A stretch of DNA of 64,000 bases. Source: JAJXWB01 sp037044955. Lineage in GTDB: Bacteria; Pseudomonadota; Alphaproteobacteria; Rhizobiales; Beijerinckiaceae. The DNA lies in NCBI GenBank assembly GCA_037044955.1, contig JBAOHX010000002.1:744001-808000 (forward strand). The letters run 5' to 3'. How positions within the stretch are numbered: the stretch's first letter is position 1; every line of letters starts with the position of its first letter. This document shows, in pieces, positions 53,874 to 62,822 of this stretch. Under the pieces are notes generated by a model, which ran no database searches, was not told the origin of the DNA, and worked only from the letters and a program-made list of their open reading frames with translations. A program made the translations under genes and the position numbers.

Positions 53874-54674
53874 ATGAAATATGCGGTCGCCGCCGCGAGC
53901 GCTTTCGCGCTTGCCGGTCTTCTCGCTTCGCCCGCGCTCGCCGCGCAAAGGCCCGCGTCCTGCACGCTGGTGGTGAAGGGCAAGAGCTATATCGAGGGCG
54001 AGTGCCTGTTCGAGGCCGATCCCGACGGATCGTTCCGCATCTCGGCCAAGGATTATTTCGCCTATGTCAACGTCAACGCCGGCGGCAAGACAGCGGAAGC
54101 CTCGTGGAACGCCGATCCCAAGGCGACGCATGCGCACGCGACGCTGGGAACGCTGACCCGCAAGGGCGCGTGCTGGGAGAATGCGAACGCCAGGGTCTGC
54201 GCCCGCGCGCTGACCGGCGCCAAGGCGGCGGCGGCCACAGCCGCGCAGCCGAAGGGCGAAATGATCTACCCCGACTATCCCGGCGCCTCGCAGTCTTGCG
54301 TGATCGCGCGCGGCGGCAAGTGGAGCGAGGGCGCGCAGCTCGTGCTCGACACCTGCCCGGGCGACGGATCGTCCAACCGCTTCGTGCGCGGCGCCGACGC
54401 CATGCGGATCGACAAGGCCGACGGCATGTGCGTGGGCGTCGCGCGCGGCGGGCCGAAGCCGCTGGCCGCCATCCAGAAATGCGGCGAGACCGGAACGAAA
54501 TGGTCGTCGACCTACAAGCCTGTCGACGCGGCGGCGGTGCGTTCGGGCGACAACGAATGCTGGACGATCCCGAAGCTCGCCGACGACAAGGCGGAATTCC
54601 CGTTCGAGATCGTCGTGGCGCCCTGCGACGCGAAGGCGGACAAGCAGCTCAAGTTCTTCTTCGAGAAGTCCTGA
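53874..54674 (+). CDS. Secreted protein with possible ricin-type lectin region
   Basis: 266 residues. A Sec signal peptide (M-K-Y-A-V-A-A-A-S-A-F-A, cleavage at A-L-A-A) precedes an N-terminal beta domain. A second domain from about residue 140 has repeated Q/C/W patterns (G-K-W-S-E-G-A-Q-L-V-L-D-T-C, and D-K-A-D-G-M-C-V-G-V) that recall a ricin-type beta-trefoil, though the match is loose. Six or more cysteines could form disulfides in the periplasm. GGGGGGAG lies before the ATG. Function unknown. Confidence 0.6.
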   Translation: MKYAVAAASAFALAGLLASPALAAQRPASCTLVVKGKSYIEGECLFEADPDGSFRISAKDYFAYVNVNAGGKTAEASWNADPKATHAHATLGTLTRKGACWENANARVCARALTGAKAAAATAAQPKGEMIYPDYPGASQSCVIARGGKWSEGAQLVLDTCPGDGSSNRFVRGADAMRIDKADGMCVGVARGGPKPLAAIQKCGETGTKWSSTYKPVDAAAVRSGDNECWTIPKLADDKAEFPFEIVVAPCDAKADKQLKFFFEKS

Positions 54675-55029
54675 GCGCGGCGTCGATCAGCGCATTGCAA
54701 TCGGCGAGCCCCGCATGGTCGCCGCCGCGATCCGGATGCAGCGCGCGCGCGGCGAGGCGGCGCAGGCGACGCAATTGCGCCACGTCGCGCGCCGCTGCGA
54801 TGGCGGCCCGCAGGGCCTCGACTGTCGGAAGCGGCGGCGCGTCATTCGGAATGCGATGCAAAGGCGCTTGCGACGCATAGGCCAGGCGCGCGGCATGATG
54901 ATCGGGCGCCGCGCGCGCTTCCGTCTCGACCGCGAGCGCACGCAAGCGTGGCGATGCCGGGAGAGGCCGCGCATCGCGCGTCGCGGCGTCGCGTTCGACG
55001 TTGGCGAGGATGGAAGCGAAGTCGGGCAT
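54649..55029 (-). CDS. Small protein with J-domain-like H-P-D segment
   Basis: About 126 residues. The C-terminal part reads A-A-R-A-L-H-P-D-R-G-G-D, the H-P-D loop and following residues of DnaJ-type J-domains, preceded by an Ala/Arg-rich helix. The remaining helices of a full 70-residue J-domain are not clear, so it may be a degenerate or minimal version. It overlaps the convergent upstream gene by 26 bp. ATG at 55027-55029, or 55041 in the same frame. Confidence 0.5.
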   Translation of the reverse strand: MPDFASILANVERDAATRDARPLPASPRLRALAVETEARAAPDHHAARLAYASQAPLHRIPNDAPPLPTVEALRAAIAAARDVAQLRRLRRLAARALHPDRGGDHAGLADCNALIDAALRTSRRRT

Positions 55030-55081
55030 GACGTCGCGCATCCTGCCCGCGCTTTCATAACAAAGCGTGGTTTCCCCTGCG

Positions 55082-56272
55082 TCAGCCGCGCGCGGCGCGC
55101 GGCCTCAACGCGACGACGGCCGCGAGCGCGACGACGAGCGCGGCGACGCCTGCCGTCGCGTAAGCGAAACGCGGGCCCTGCGCCGACCAGAGGAAACCGA
55201 AAGCGGAATTGCCGATGACCAGCGCGACGGCGCTGGCGATGTTGAACAGGCCGAAGGCCGTGCCGCGCAGGGTTTCGGGCGCGGTGTCGGCGACGAGCTT
55301 GGCGAACAGCCCCTGCGACAGCGCCATATGCGCGCCCCAGAGCGCGACGCCGCAGAAGAAGACGGGCAGCGACGGCGCATAGGCGAGAACCGCGTCCGCC
55401 GCGCAAAGCGCCGCCAGCGACGCCACGACCATCCTGCGCGTGGAAAACTTGTCGGAGCGCGCGCCGGCGGGATAGGCGCCCGCGCCGTAGACGACGCTCA
55501 TGGCGACGAGCACGAGCGGCGCGTACGCCGGATCGAGGCCGAGCCCCGTGGCGCGCAGCACGAGGAAGGCTTCCGCGACGCGCGCGCCCGCAAGCGCCGC
55601 GCCGAGCGCGACGACGATCCAGAAGGCGCGCGGCATCTGTTTCGCCGCCGCGCGCGAGAGCGGGAATTCGGTCGCCTTCGGCGTCGCGCGGTCCGCCGGC
55701 ACGAGGAAGGCGAGCGTGGCGACGGACAAGATCGCCGGTATGACGGCGAGCGCGAAGACGAGGCGGAAATTGTCGCCGCTCGCCAGCATCAGCGCGACGG
55801 CGGCGAGCGGGCCGATGACGCCGCCCACCGTGTCGAGCGCCTGACGCAGACCGAAGGCCGCGCCGCGTCGCTCGGGCGGGGTGAGATCGGCGATGAGCGC
55901 ATCGCGCGGGGCGCCGCGAATGCCTTTGCCGAAGCGGTCGGCGATATGCGCGGCGACGACGAGGCCGACGCCGGTCGCGAGCGCGAACACGGGCTTGGTG
56001 ACGGCGGCGAGCCCGTAGCCGATCAGCGTCGGCAGCTTGCGCCGGCCGAACCAGTCGGAGATCGCGCCGGAAAAAATCTTCACCGCGAGCGTGGTCGCTT
56101 CCGCAACGCCTTCGATGATGCCGAGCGTCGCCGCCGAAAGGCCGAGCACGCTCGTCAGATAGATCGGCAGAAGCGCGTGGATCGCCTCGGAGGAGACGTC
56201 CATGAACATGGAGGTGACGCCGAGCGCCCAGATCGCGCGCGACAGGCGGGGTTTTTCACCCTGCGCGGACAA
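55082..56272 (-). CDS. MFS transporter
   Basis: A 396-residue major-facilitator protein with about 12 spans. Motif A-like segments are seen: G-A-I-S-D-W-F-G-R-R-K after span 2 and G-A-R-S-D-K-F-S-T-R-R in the second half. A-D-R-F-G-K-G-I-R-G-A-P-R-D-A recalls a subgroup of putative drug or metabolite exporters. The start is TTG at 56270-56272, 9 bp after the stop of the KAP-type gene in the same frame. No ATG fits before the first span. Substrate unknown. Confidence 0.83.
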   Translation of the reverse strand: MSAQGEKPRLSRAIWALGVTSMFMDVSSEAIHALLPIYLTSVLGLSAATLGIIEGVAEATTLAVKIFSGAISDWFGRRKLPTLIGYGLAAVTKPVFALATGVGLVVAAHIADRFGKGIRGAPRDALIADLTPPERRGAAFGLRQALDTVGGVIGPLAAVALMLASGDNFRLVFALAVIPAILSVATLAFLVPADRATPKATEFPLSRAAAKQMPRAFWIVVALGAALAGARVAEAFLVLRATGLGLDPAYAPLVLVAMSVVYGAGAYPAGARSDKFSTRRMVVASLAALCAADAVLAYAPSLPVFFCGVALWGAHMALSQGLFAKLVADTAPETLRGTAFGLFNIASAVALVIGNSAFGFLWSAQGPRFAYATAGVAALVVALAAVVALRPRAARG

Positions 56273-56281
56273 GCGCCGCGC

Positions 56282-58414
56282 TCACAGCGTCCACATGCGC
56301 GCGACCGCGGCGGCGCGCAGCGCGGAAGCCGTGGTGACGGCGCCGCCCTGCGCGACGGCCGCCGCCTGCAGGGCCGCGGCGACGCGTGGACCCGCCTCGG
56401 GAGCGGCGAAGGCCGCGGCCGGATCGCTCGTCGACAGCGCCCTGGCGAAAGCGTCGCGCTCCTGCCGCGTGCCGCCGACGACCAGCGCGAGTTGAACGGC
56501 GAGCGCGGCGAGATCGTCCGGCGCGTCGTGCCGCGCGAGGCGATAGGAATTGACGAGGCGGTTGACGTTGCGCGGCGCGGGGCCGGCGAGCGCGGCGAGC
56601 GCGGCGAGCAGGCGCGTCTCGGGCTCGGCCAGCGGCAGGTCGAGCCGCGATTGCGCCTGCGGCGCGCGCTCGACGCGACGCGCCGACGTGCGTCCGGCGA
56701 GCTGCTCGACGAAAGCGCTCCAGCCCGGCGCCTCGAGCGAGCCGAGCGCGAACGGCGTCTGCACGACGCGCGCCAGAGCCACGCCCGCGCCTTCGACGCT
56801 CTCGAAATGCCGCGGATCGAACGCGGTGACCAGCGCGAAGGCCGGCCGTGCGAGCGCGGAGGCGACGCTTTGCAGGAGCGCGAGGCCATGGGCTGCGGGC
56901 AGGCGGTCGAGCGAGTCGATGGCGATGACGTAGCGCGAGGGCGTGGCGCCCGCGCCCTTGGCCTCGCCTTCGCCCGAGGCGATGGAATCCAGCGCGGCGA
57001 AATAGGCGCGCGCTTCCCCCGTGTGGCCGGGCGTCGCGCGCATGAAGGCCGGCGCGACGATACCCGCGCCGCCGCCGCCCGCGCGCTTCTCGGCTTCGCT
57101 GGCGCGTTCGGCGAGCGCGTCGGCTTCGCGCGACAGCGCGTCGACGCGCTGCGCGTGATGGGCGATCTGATGATCGAGGTCGGCCTTGCGCGCCGCGATG
57201 TCGAGGTCGAGCAGCTTGGCGCCGCGCCACAGCGGCTGGGAAAAGCGCCAGGCGCGCCACAGCAGCAAGGCGAAACAGGCAAAGCCCGCGAGGTCGGCGA
57301 ACCGGCTCGCGCTCGCCAGCAGGCCGATATGGCCAGTGATCCAGTTCGCCACGCCTTTCAGACCGTCGCCGCCGGCCTGCAGCGGGGCGAGCCAGGAGCG
57401 GTCCACCGCCATGACGTTGAGGAGCCAGGCGAAGAAAAAGAAGACGAGACCGAAGACGATGAGCTTCTTCTGGCCCTTGTAGGCCCAGAGCGCGCGCAGC
57501 GAGGCGAGCAGGCGGTCGCCCGCGCCGCCCGTTTCCGACATCGCCTGCACGAGGCCCTTGAAGTCGGCGGTCGCGTCGGCGCCGGCGAAGCCGAAGGCGC
57601 GCAGCGCCGGCTCGTACTTGCCGCGATTGCCGCGCGCATAGGCGTCGATCTGCGATCCCGGCGTTTCGTACAGCACGGTTTCGGTCAGGCGCGCGCGGCG
57701 CGTGGCGGCTTCGTCGCGCGCGGCGCGCTCGCCCGCCAGGCGCCGGCGCGCTTCGTCGACGTGATCCGCCAGGCTTCGCGCGGTCTGGCGCGGGTCGGCT
57801 GCGGCATGGGCGGCTTCCTCGGCCGCGCGCTGCGCGACATGCGGATATTCGCGCGAGAGGCGCGCGTGCAGGCGTTCGGCGATGGCGGCTTCCGGCGCGT
57901 CGCCGAGGTCGGGCGCCTCCAGCCGCAGCGCGACGATGCGCGGCAGGAAGGGGCCCGAAGGCGCGGCGAGCGCGGCGGTGGACAGCAGGCTCGCGCCTTC
58001 CACCATGTCCATGAGCGCATGGGTCTTGCCGGAGCCGGGGCCGCCGAGCAGCGCGATGGACAGCGGGCCCTGCGCGCCGCGATGGGCGATGAGTTCCGAG
58101 AGGCGTGCGAGGGGCGCGGCGCGGCCGAGCGCATCCGGGCCGCCGGCGGCGTCGGAGGTGAAGACGGGGCGCGGCGCGTCCGGCGCAGGCGCGGCGGCCG
58201 GCGTCGGGCTTGCAGCGGGCTGGGCCTGTCGCTGCGCGGGCGCGGGCGCGGGCGTTGCGGCAGGCTGGAGGGAGACCGGCGGCGCGGCGGCCGTGCGCGG
58301 CAGGCTGGACTGCGGGCCGCCCGGCTGGGAATTTCGCGGCGGCGGATAGACGGGGCCGTCGGTGAAGGTCGGGGGAATACGCTCTTTCGGTTCGCCGGTC
58401 GGATCGCCGCCCAC
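56282..58414 (-). CDS. Membrane-associated KAP-type P-loop NTPase
   Basis: 710 residues. A Pro/Ala-rich, probably disordered N-terminus (about 1-95) leads to Walker A G-G-P-G-S-G-K-T at residues 124-131. An insertion with two membrane spans (about 318-337 and 372-388) and a short coiled coil (about 405-445) comes before Walker B Y-V-I-A-I-D-S-L-D-R at 495-504, the I-D-D-L-D-R-like mark of KAP ATPases. P-R-N-V-N-R-L-V-N-S-Y is also typical. GTG start with AAGGAG 7 bp upstream. KAP proteins include the phage-exclusion protein PifA and membrane scaffolds. The role here is unknown. Confidence 0.8.
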   Translation of the reverse strand: MGGDPTGEPKERIPPTFTDGPVYPPPRNSQPGGPQSSLPRTAAAPPVSLQPAATPAPAPAQRQAQPAASPTPAAAPAPDAPRPVFTSDAAGGPDALGRAAPLARLSELIAHRGAQGPLSIALLGGPGSGKTHALMDMVEGASLLSTAALAAPSGPFLPRIVALRLEAPDLGDAPEAAIAERLHARLSREYPHVAQRAAEEAAHAAADPRQTARSLADHVDEARRRLAGERAARDEAATRRARLTETVLYETPGSQIDAYARGNRGKYEPALRAFGFAGADATADFKGLVQAMSETGGAGDRLLASLRALWAYKGQKKLIVFGLVFFFFAWLLNVMAVDRSWLAPLQAGGDGLKGVANWITGHIGLLASASRFADLAGFACFALLLWRAWRFSQPLWRGAKLLDLDIAARKADLDHQIAHHAQRVDALSREADALAERASEAEKRAGGGGAGIVAPAFMRATPGHTGEARAYFAALDSIASGEGEAKGAGATPSRYVIAIDSLDRLPAAHGLALLQSVASALARPAFALVTAFDPRHFESVEGAGVALARVVQTPFALGSLEAPGWSAFVEQLAGRTSARRVERAPQAQSRLDLPLAEPETRLLAALAALAGPAPRNVNRLVNSYRLARHDAPDDLAALAVQLALVVGGTRQERDAFARALSTSDPAAAFAAPEAGPRVAAALQAAAVAQGGAVTTASALRAAAVARMWTL

Positions 58415-58581
58415 GTCCGTCTCCTTCGCAATCTCACGAATCTTTCAAAATCATCGCATGAATAGCATATGCGTCGATTTGAAGACCGTTCCATCGTCAA
58501 CGCGAAAACGCTTTCCTCGCGCGCGCGCGCCGTCTAAAAGCAGCGCCAATCCCCTCTCCCCGTTGCGAGACAGTCGAGCCC

Positions 58582-60237
58582 ATGGCGCGCCAGTTCATCT
58601 ATCACATGCAGGGTCTGACCAAGACCTATCCCGCCGGCAAGAAGGTGCTGGACAATATCCACCTGTCCTTCTACCCGGACGCCAAGATCGGCGTGCTCGG
58701 CGTCAACGGCTCCGGCAAGTCGACGCTGCTGCGCATCATGGCCGGCATCGACACCGAGTTCCAGGGCGACGGCTGGGTGGCCGAAGGCGCGCGCGTCGGC
58801 TACCTGCCGCAGGAGCCGCAGCTCGATCCCGATCTCTCGGTGCGCCAGAACGTCATGCTGGGCGTCGCGGAAAAGCAGGCGATCCTCGACCGCTACAACG
58901 AGATCGCGGCGAATTATTCGGACGAGACCGCCGACGAGATGACCAACCTGCAGGACGAGATCGAGGCCAAGGGCCTGTGGGATCTCGACAGCCAGGTCGA
59001 CCAGGCGATGGACGCGCTGGGCTGCCCGCCCGACGACGCCGACGTGACCAATCTCTCGGGCGGCGAACGCCGCCGCGTCGCGCTCTGCCGCCTGCTGCTC
59101 GAACAGCCCGAACTGCTGCTGCTCGACGAGCCGACCAACCATCTCGACGCCGAGACGGTGAACTGGCTGGAAGGCCATCTGCGCAATTATCCCGGCGCCA
59201 TCCTGATCGTCACCCACGACCGCTACTTCCTGGACAATGTGACGGGCTGGATTCTCGAACTCGATCGCGGCCGCGGCATTCCCTACGAGGGCAATTACAC
59301 GAGCTGGCTGCAGCAGAAGCAGAAGCGCCTCGCGCAGGAGGCGAGCGAGGACAAGGCCCGCCAGCGCGCGCTGGAGGCCGAAAGCGAGTGGATCGCCGCT
59401 TCGCCCAAGGCGCGGCAGGCCAAGAGCAAGGCGCGTATCCAGCGCTACGAGGATCTCGTCGCCAAGCAGAACGACAAGGCGCCGACGACTGCGCAGATCA
59501 TCATTCCCGTGGCCGAGCGCCTGGGCCAGAACGTCATCGACTTCAACGGCCTGTCCAAGGCCTTCGGCGACAAGCTGCTGATCGAGGACCTGTCGTTCAA
59601 GCTGCCGCCCGGCGGCATCGTCGGCGTGATCGGGCCGAACGGCGCGGGCAAGACGACGCTGTTCCGCATGATCACCGGCGCCGAAAAGCCCGACGCCGGC
59701 TCGATCGCCATCGGCGAGAGCGTGCAGCTCGGCTACGTCGACCAGAGCCGCGATGCGCTCGCCGACAACAAGACCGTGTGGGAGGAAATCTCCGGCGGCA
59801 ACGACGTGATCTATCTCGGCAAGCGCGAGATCAATTCAGTCGCGGCTATTGCTCGGCCTTCAACTTCAAGGGCGCCGACCAGCAGAAGAAGGTCGGCCAG
59901 CTCTCGGGCGGCGAGCGCAATCGCGTGCATCTCGCCAAGATGCTGAAGAGCGGCGCGAACGTCCTGCTGCTCGACGAACCGACCAACGACCTCGACGTCG
60001 AAACGCTGCGCGCGCTTGGAAGAGGCGCTGACCGACTTCGCGGGCTGCGCCGTCATTATCTCGCACGATCGCTTCTTCCTCGACCGCATCGCCACGCACA
60101 TGCTCGCCTTCGAGGGCGACAGCCATGTGGAATGGTTCGAGGGCAATTTCGCGGATTACGAGGAAGACAAGAAGCGGCGGCTCGGGATCGACAGCGTCAT
60201 TCCCCACCGGCTGAAGTACAAGAAGTTTTCGCGGTGA
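58582..60237 (+). CDS. ettA: Energy-dependent translational throttle protein EttA, ABC-F (two apparent frameshifts)
   Basis: About 550 residues after correction, the length of E. coli EttA. It binds the ribosomal E site and gates translation with cellular energy. First ATPase: G-V-N-G-S-G-K-S-T, L-S-G-G-E-R-R-R-V-A, L-L-L-L-D-E-P-T-N-H-L-D. Second: G-P-N-G-A-G-K-T-T, L-S-G-G-E-R-N-R-V-H, L-L-L-D-E-P-T-N-D-L-D. At 59836-59841 the frame shifts by one (E-I-N-S should run into R-G-Y-C-S-A-F-N-F). At 60015-60019 CTTGG should be CTGG (R-A-L-E-E-A-L-T-D-F). The last part, from 60016, ends at 60237. Confidence 0.9.
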
Positions 60238-60339
60238 GGCCGCAAGCCGTCGCGTGACATTGTGAATGGATCGCCGCGTCGCTACGCTTCGTACGACGAC
60301 GCGCGTTGCGCGTCCTTCATGACCATCGACGAGGAGAAC

Positions 60340-61320
60340 ATGCGCGCGATCCGTTGCCACGCCTATACCGGCCCGAACGACCTTCGCCTCGAGGAAGTTC
60401 CCGATCCCGTTCCCGGTCCCGGCCAGGTCCTGATCGCGGTCGAGGCCTGCGGCCTCGGCTTCGTCGACGGGCTGCACGTGCAGGGCAAGTATCAGGTGAA
60501 GATCCCGCTGCCGTTCACGCCGGGCAGCGAGGCCGCCGGCCGTGTGATCGCGCTGGGCGAGGGCGCGCCGGCCGAATTGATGGGCAAGCGCGTCGCGGGC
60601 TTCGTCATGGGCGGCGGCTTGGCCGAAAAGGCGCTGATGATGGCGTCGGCCTGCGCTGTCGTGCCGGAAACCTTCGATCCGACGGCGGCGGCCGCCGCGC
60701 TCATCAACTACGGCACGGCGATCTTCGGCTTCGAGGATTGCGGGGCGCTCGAGGCCGGCGAGACCGTGCTGGTGCTCGGCGCGTCCGGCGGCGTCGGCAT
60801 GGCGGCGATCGATGTCGCGCGCGGCATGGGCGCATATGTCATCGCGGCCGCCTCGTCCGACGACAAGCGCAAGGCGGCGATTGCGCGCGGCGCCCATAAG
60901 GCCATCGACTATACGCAGGAAGACTGGCGCAAGGCGCTGGCCGACGCGCTGGGGACAAAAGGCCTCGACGTCGTCTACGATCCCGTCAGCGGCGCATGGT
61001 CGGAAGCCGCCTTCCGCTCGCTCGCGCCCGGCGGGCGGCATCTCGTCATCGGATTCGCCTCGGGCGAGATCGCCAAACTGCCGCTCAATCTGGCGCTCTT
61101 GAAGCGCGCCTCGCTGGTCGGCGTCGATTGGGGCGGCCATGTGCGCGCGCACAAGGACGAGGGGCCGCGCCTGACGCGCCGGCTGATGGAACTGGCGGCG
61201 CAGGGCAAGATCACGCCGCGCGCCGACAGCGTGCATGGGCTGGCCGAAGCGCCTCAGGTCATCGCCGCCATGCTGGCGCGCAAGATGATCGGCAAGCCGG
61301 TGATCCGGCCGCAGGCGTAA
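60340..61320 (+). CDS. NADPH:quinone oxidoreductase family protein (medium-chain dehydrogenase)
   Basis: About 326 residues of MDR fold without the structural zinc cysteines. Seen: C-G-L-G-F-V-D-G-L-H-V-Q-G-K-Y-Q, P-G-S-E-A-A-G-R-V, the cofactor G-A-S-G-G-V-G-M-A near 147, and G-G-R-H-L-V-I-G-F. The ATG at 60340 has GAGGAGAAC upstream, so the open frame before it is ignored. It likely reduces quinones or enoyl compounds with NADPH. Confidence 0.88.
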   Translation: MRAIRCHAYTGPNDLRLEEVPDPVPGPGQVLIAVEACGLGFVDGLHVQGKYQVKIPLPFTPGSEAAGRVIALGEGAPAELMGKRVAGFVMGGGLAEKALMMASACAVVPETFDPTAAAAALINYGTAIFGFEDCGALEAGETVLVLGASGGVGMAAIDVARGMGAYVIAAASSDDKRKAAIARGAHKAIDYTQEDWRKALADALGTKGLDVVYDPVSGAWSEAAFRSLAPGGRHLVIGFASGEIAKLPLNLALLKRASLVGVDWGGHVRAHKDEGPRLTRRLMELAAQGKITPRADSVHGLAEAPQVIAAMLARKMIGKPVIRPQA

Positions 61321-61391
61321 CTGGTCATGCGCCATTCATCTCGGACATGGCCCTATGCGCGGCCCGGCAGCCGCCGATCGGGAGATGCAAT

Positions 61392-61658
61392 ATGAAGAAG
61401 CTCGTTCTCGCCGCCACCGCGCTCGCGTTCCTCGCAGGCGCGCCCGCTTTCGCCCAGACCGCGGCGCCCGCCGCCCAAGCGCCTGCCGCGACGCCCATGA
61501 AACCCGCCAAGGCCGCGCCGAAGGCCGAAAAGCCGCGCAGCGCCGCTTCGCTCGAATGTTCGAAGCAGGCAGACGGCAAGGGATTGCACGGCAAGGACCG
61601 CAAGAAGTTCCGCAGCGAGTGCATGAAGGCCGCCAAGGCCGGCGACAAGAAGATGTAA
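61392..61658 (+). CDS. PsiF-repeat protein, secreted
   Basis: 88 residues. A Sec signal peptide (M-K-K-L-V-L-A-A-T-A-L-A-F-L-A-G, cleavage at A-F-A-Q) is followed by an Ala/Pro/Lys linker and one PsiF repeat with the pattern A-S-L-E-C-S-K-Q-A-D-G-K-G-L-x-G and R-K-K-F-R-S-E-C-M-K. PsiF of E. coli is phosphate-starvation-inducible, with unknown function. GGGAG lies 8 bp before the ATG. Confidence 0.85.
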   Translation: MKKLVLAATALAFLAGAPAFAQTAAPAAQAPAATPMKPAKAAPKAEKPRSAASLECSKQADGKGLHGKDRKKFRSECMKAAKAGDKKM

Positions 61659-61704
61659 CCGACGGGCCGGAAGTCGTTTTCTGCACGCGGCAGGCTCGCT
61701 GGCC

Positions 61705-61732
61705 GGCCTGCGAACCTGAGGGGTCGCAGGCC
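61705..61732. repeat. 9-bp-arm hairpin downstream of the PsiF gene
   Basis: GGCCTGCGA pairs with TCGCAGGCC. No T-run follows, so it is at best a weak terminator. It lies just before the methionine-gene promoter. Confidence 0.5.
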
Positions 61733-61734
61733 AC

Positions 61735-61774
61735 TTGAAATCATTGCGCGGATACGTATAAAGATATCTTTATA
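61735..61774 (+). promoter_or_regulatory. Promoter with palindromic operator for the ArsR-methyltransferase/metF unit
   Basis: TTGAAA at 61735-61740 and TATAAA at 61757-61762 are 16 bp apart. The perfect 18-bp palindrome TATAAAGATATCTTTATA (61757-61774) starts at the -10 and covers the likely start of transcription, 21 bp before the ATG at 61796. A regulator bound there would block RNA polymerase. The downstream ArsR-type protein is the obvious ligand-responsive binder, consistent with SahR-like control of methionine genes by S-adenosylhomocysteine, which is known for this gene arrangement. Confidence 0.75.
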
Positions 61775-61795
61775 TCTTTCAGTCGTAGCCGAGCC

Positions 61796-62821
61796 ATGGT
61801 CCAGAGCTTTCCGGTCCCACCCACGCAAGTCTCTCTCGACGCCGCCCTGACCGCCCTGGCGGCGGCCGGCGAGGAGACGCGGCTGCGCATCCTCGCGCTG
61901 ATCGCGCAGACCGAACTCGCGGTGTCCGAACTGGTCGCCATTCTCGGCCAGTCGCAGCCGCGCGTGTCGCGCCATCTCAAGCTGCTGGTGGAGGCCGGGC
62001 TCGCCCAGCGCCATCGCGAAGGCGCCTGGGCGTTCTTTCTCGCCGCCCAGAGCGGGCCGGGCGCGGAAATCGTGCGCGAGATCGCGGCCCGCCTCGATCC
62101 GAACGATCCGGCGCTCGCCGCCGACCGCGAACGGCTCGCCGAAATCCGCAAGGCGCGCGCCGAACATGCCGCGCGCTATTTCGCGACCCACGCCAAGACC
62201 TGGGACCAGCTCCGCAAGCTGCATGCGCCCGAGGCCGACGTGGAGCGCGCCGTGCGCGACATCGTCGGAGATCGGCAGATCCAGCAATTGCTGGATTGCG
62301 GCACCGGCACCGGCCGGATGCTCGAACTTCTGAGCCCGCTCGCCGACCGCGCCATCGGCGTCGATCTGTCGCCGGCGATGCTTTCCGTCGCGCGCGCCAA
62401 TCTCGACCGCGCCGGCGTGCGCAACGCGCAATTGCGCCAGGGCGACATCTATGCGCTGCCGGTGGAGCGCAATTCCTGCGATCTCGCCATCCTGCACCAG
62501 GTCCTGCACTATCTCGACGATCCCGCGCGCGCGTTGCGCGAGGCCGCGCGCACGCTCAAGCCCGCAGGCCGGCTGATCGTCGTCGATTTCGCGCCGCACG
62601 CGGAAGAATATCTGCGCGAGCAGCACGCCCATCGCCGCCTCGGTTTCTCGCACGAGGAGATCGCGGGCCTTCTTTCCGATGCGGGTCTCGACGTGATCGA
62701 CCGCCGCGATCTCGCGCCGGCGCGCGATGCGAGCGGCAAGCTCACCGTTTCCATCTGGCTGGCGCAGGACCGCCGGCTTCTCGCCGACAAGGCGCCGCAA
62801 GGCGCGACGGAGTTCGCCTGA
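61796..62821 (+). CDS. ArsR-family regulator fused to SAM-dependent methyltransferase-like domain (SahR-like)
   Basis: 341 residues. N-terminal winged helix (L-A-A-A-G-E-E-T-R-L-R-I-L, S-E-L-V-A-I-L-G-Q-S-Q-P-R-V-S-R-H-L recognition region, about 23-70). After a helical linker there is a class I methyltransferase fold with motif I D-C-G-T-G-T-G-R at about 164-171, then A-I-G-V-D-L-S-P-A-M-L and D-L-A-I-L-H-Q-V-L-H-Y-L. Such fusions in alphaproteobacteria are the SahR type, which are thought to sense S-adenosylhomocysteine with this domain rather than methylate. It heads an operon with metF (1-bp gap) and has the palindromic operator in its promoter. Confidence 0.85.
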   Translation: MVQSFPVPPTQVSLDAALTALAAAGEETRLRILALIAQTELAVSELVAILGQSQPRVSRHLKLLVEAGLAQRHREGAWAFFLAAQSGPGAEIVREIAARLDPNDPALAADRERLAEIRKARAEHAARYFATHAKTWDQLRKLHAPEADVERAVRDIVGDRQIQQLLDCGTGTGRMLELLSPLADRAIGVDLSPAMLSVARANLDRAGVRNAQLRQGDIYALPVERNSCDLAILHQVLHYLDDPARALREAARTLKPAGRLIVVDFAPHAEEYLREQHAHRRLGFSHEEIAGLLSDAGLDVIDRRDLAPARDASGKLTVSIWLAQDRRLLADKAPQGATEFA

Positions 62822-62822
62822 C

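Noticed and set aside
55067..58465. Long plus-strand open frame (1,132 codons)
   Set aside because: Antisense to the MFS and KAP genes, Arg/Gly-rich without domains.
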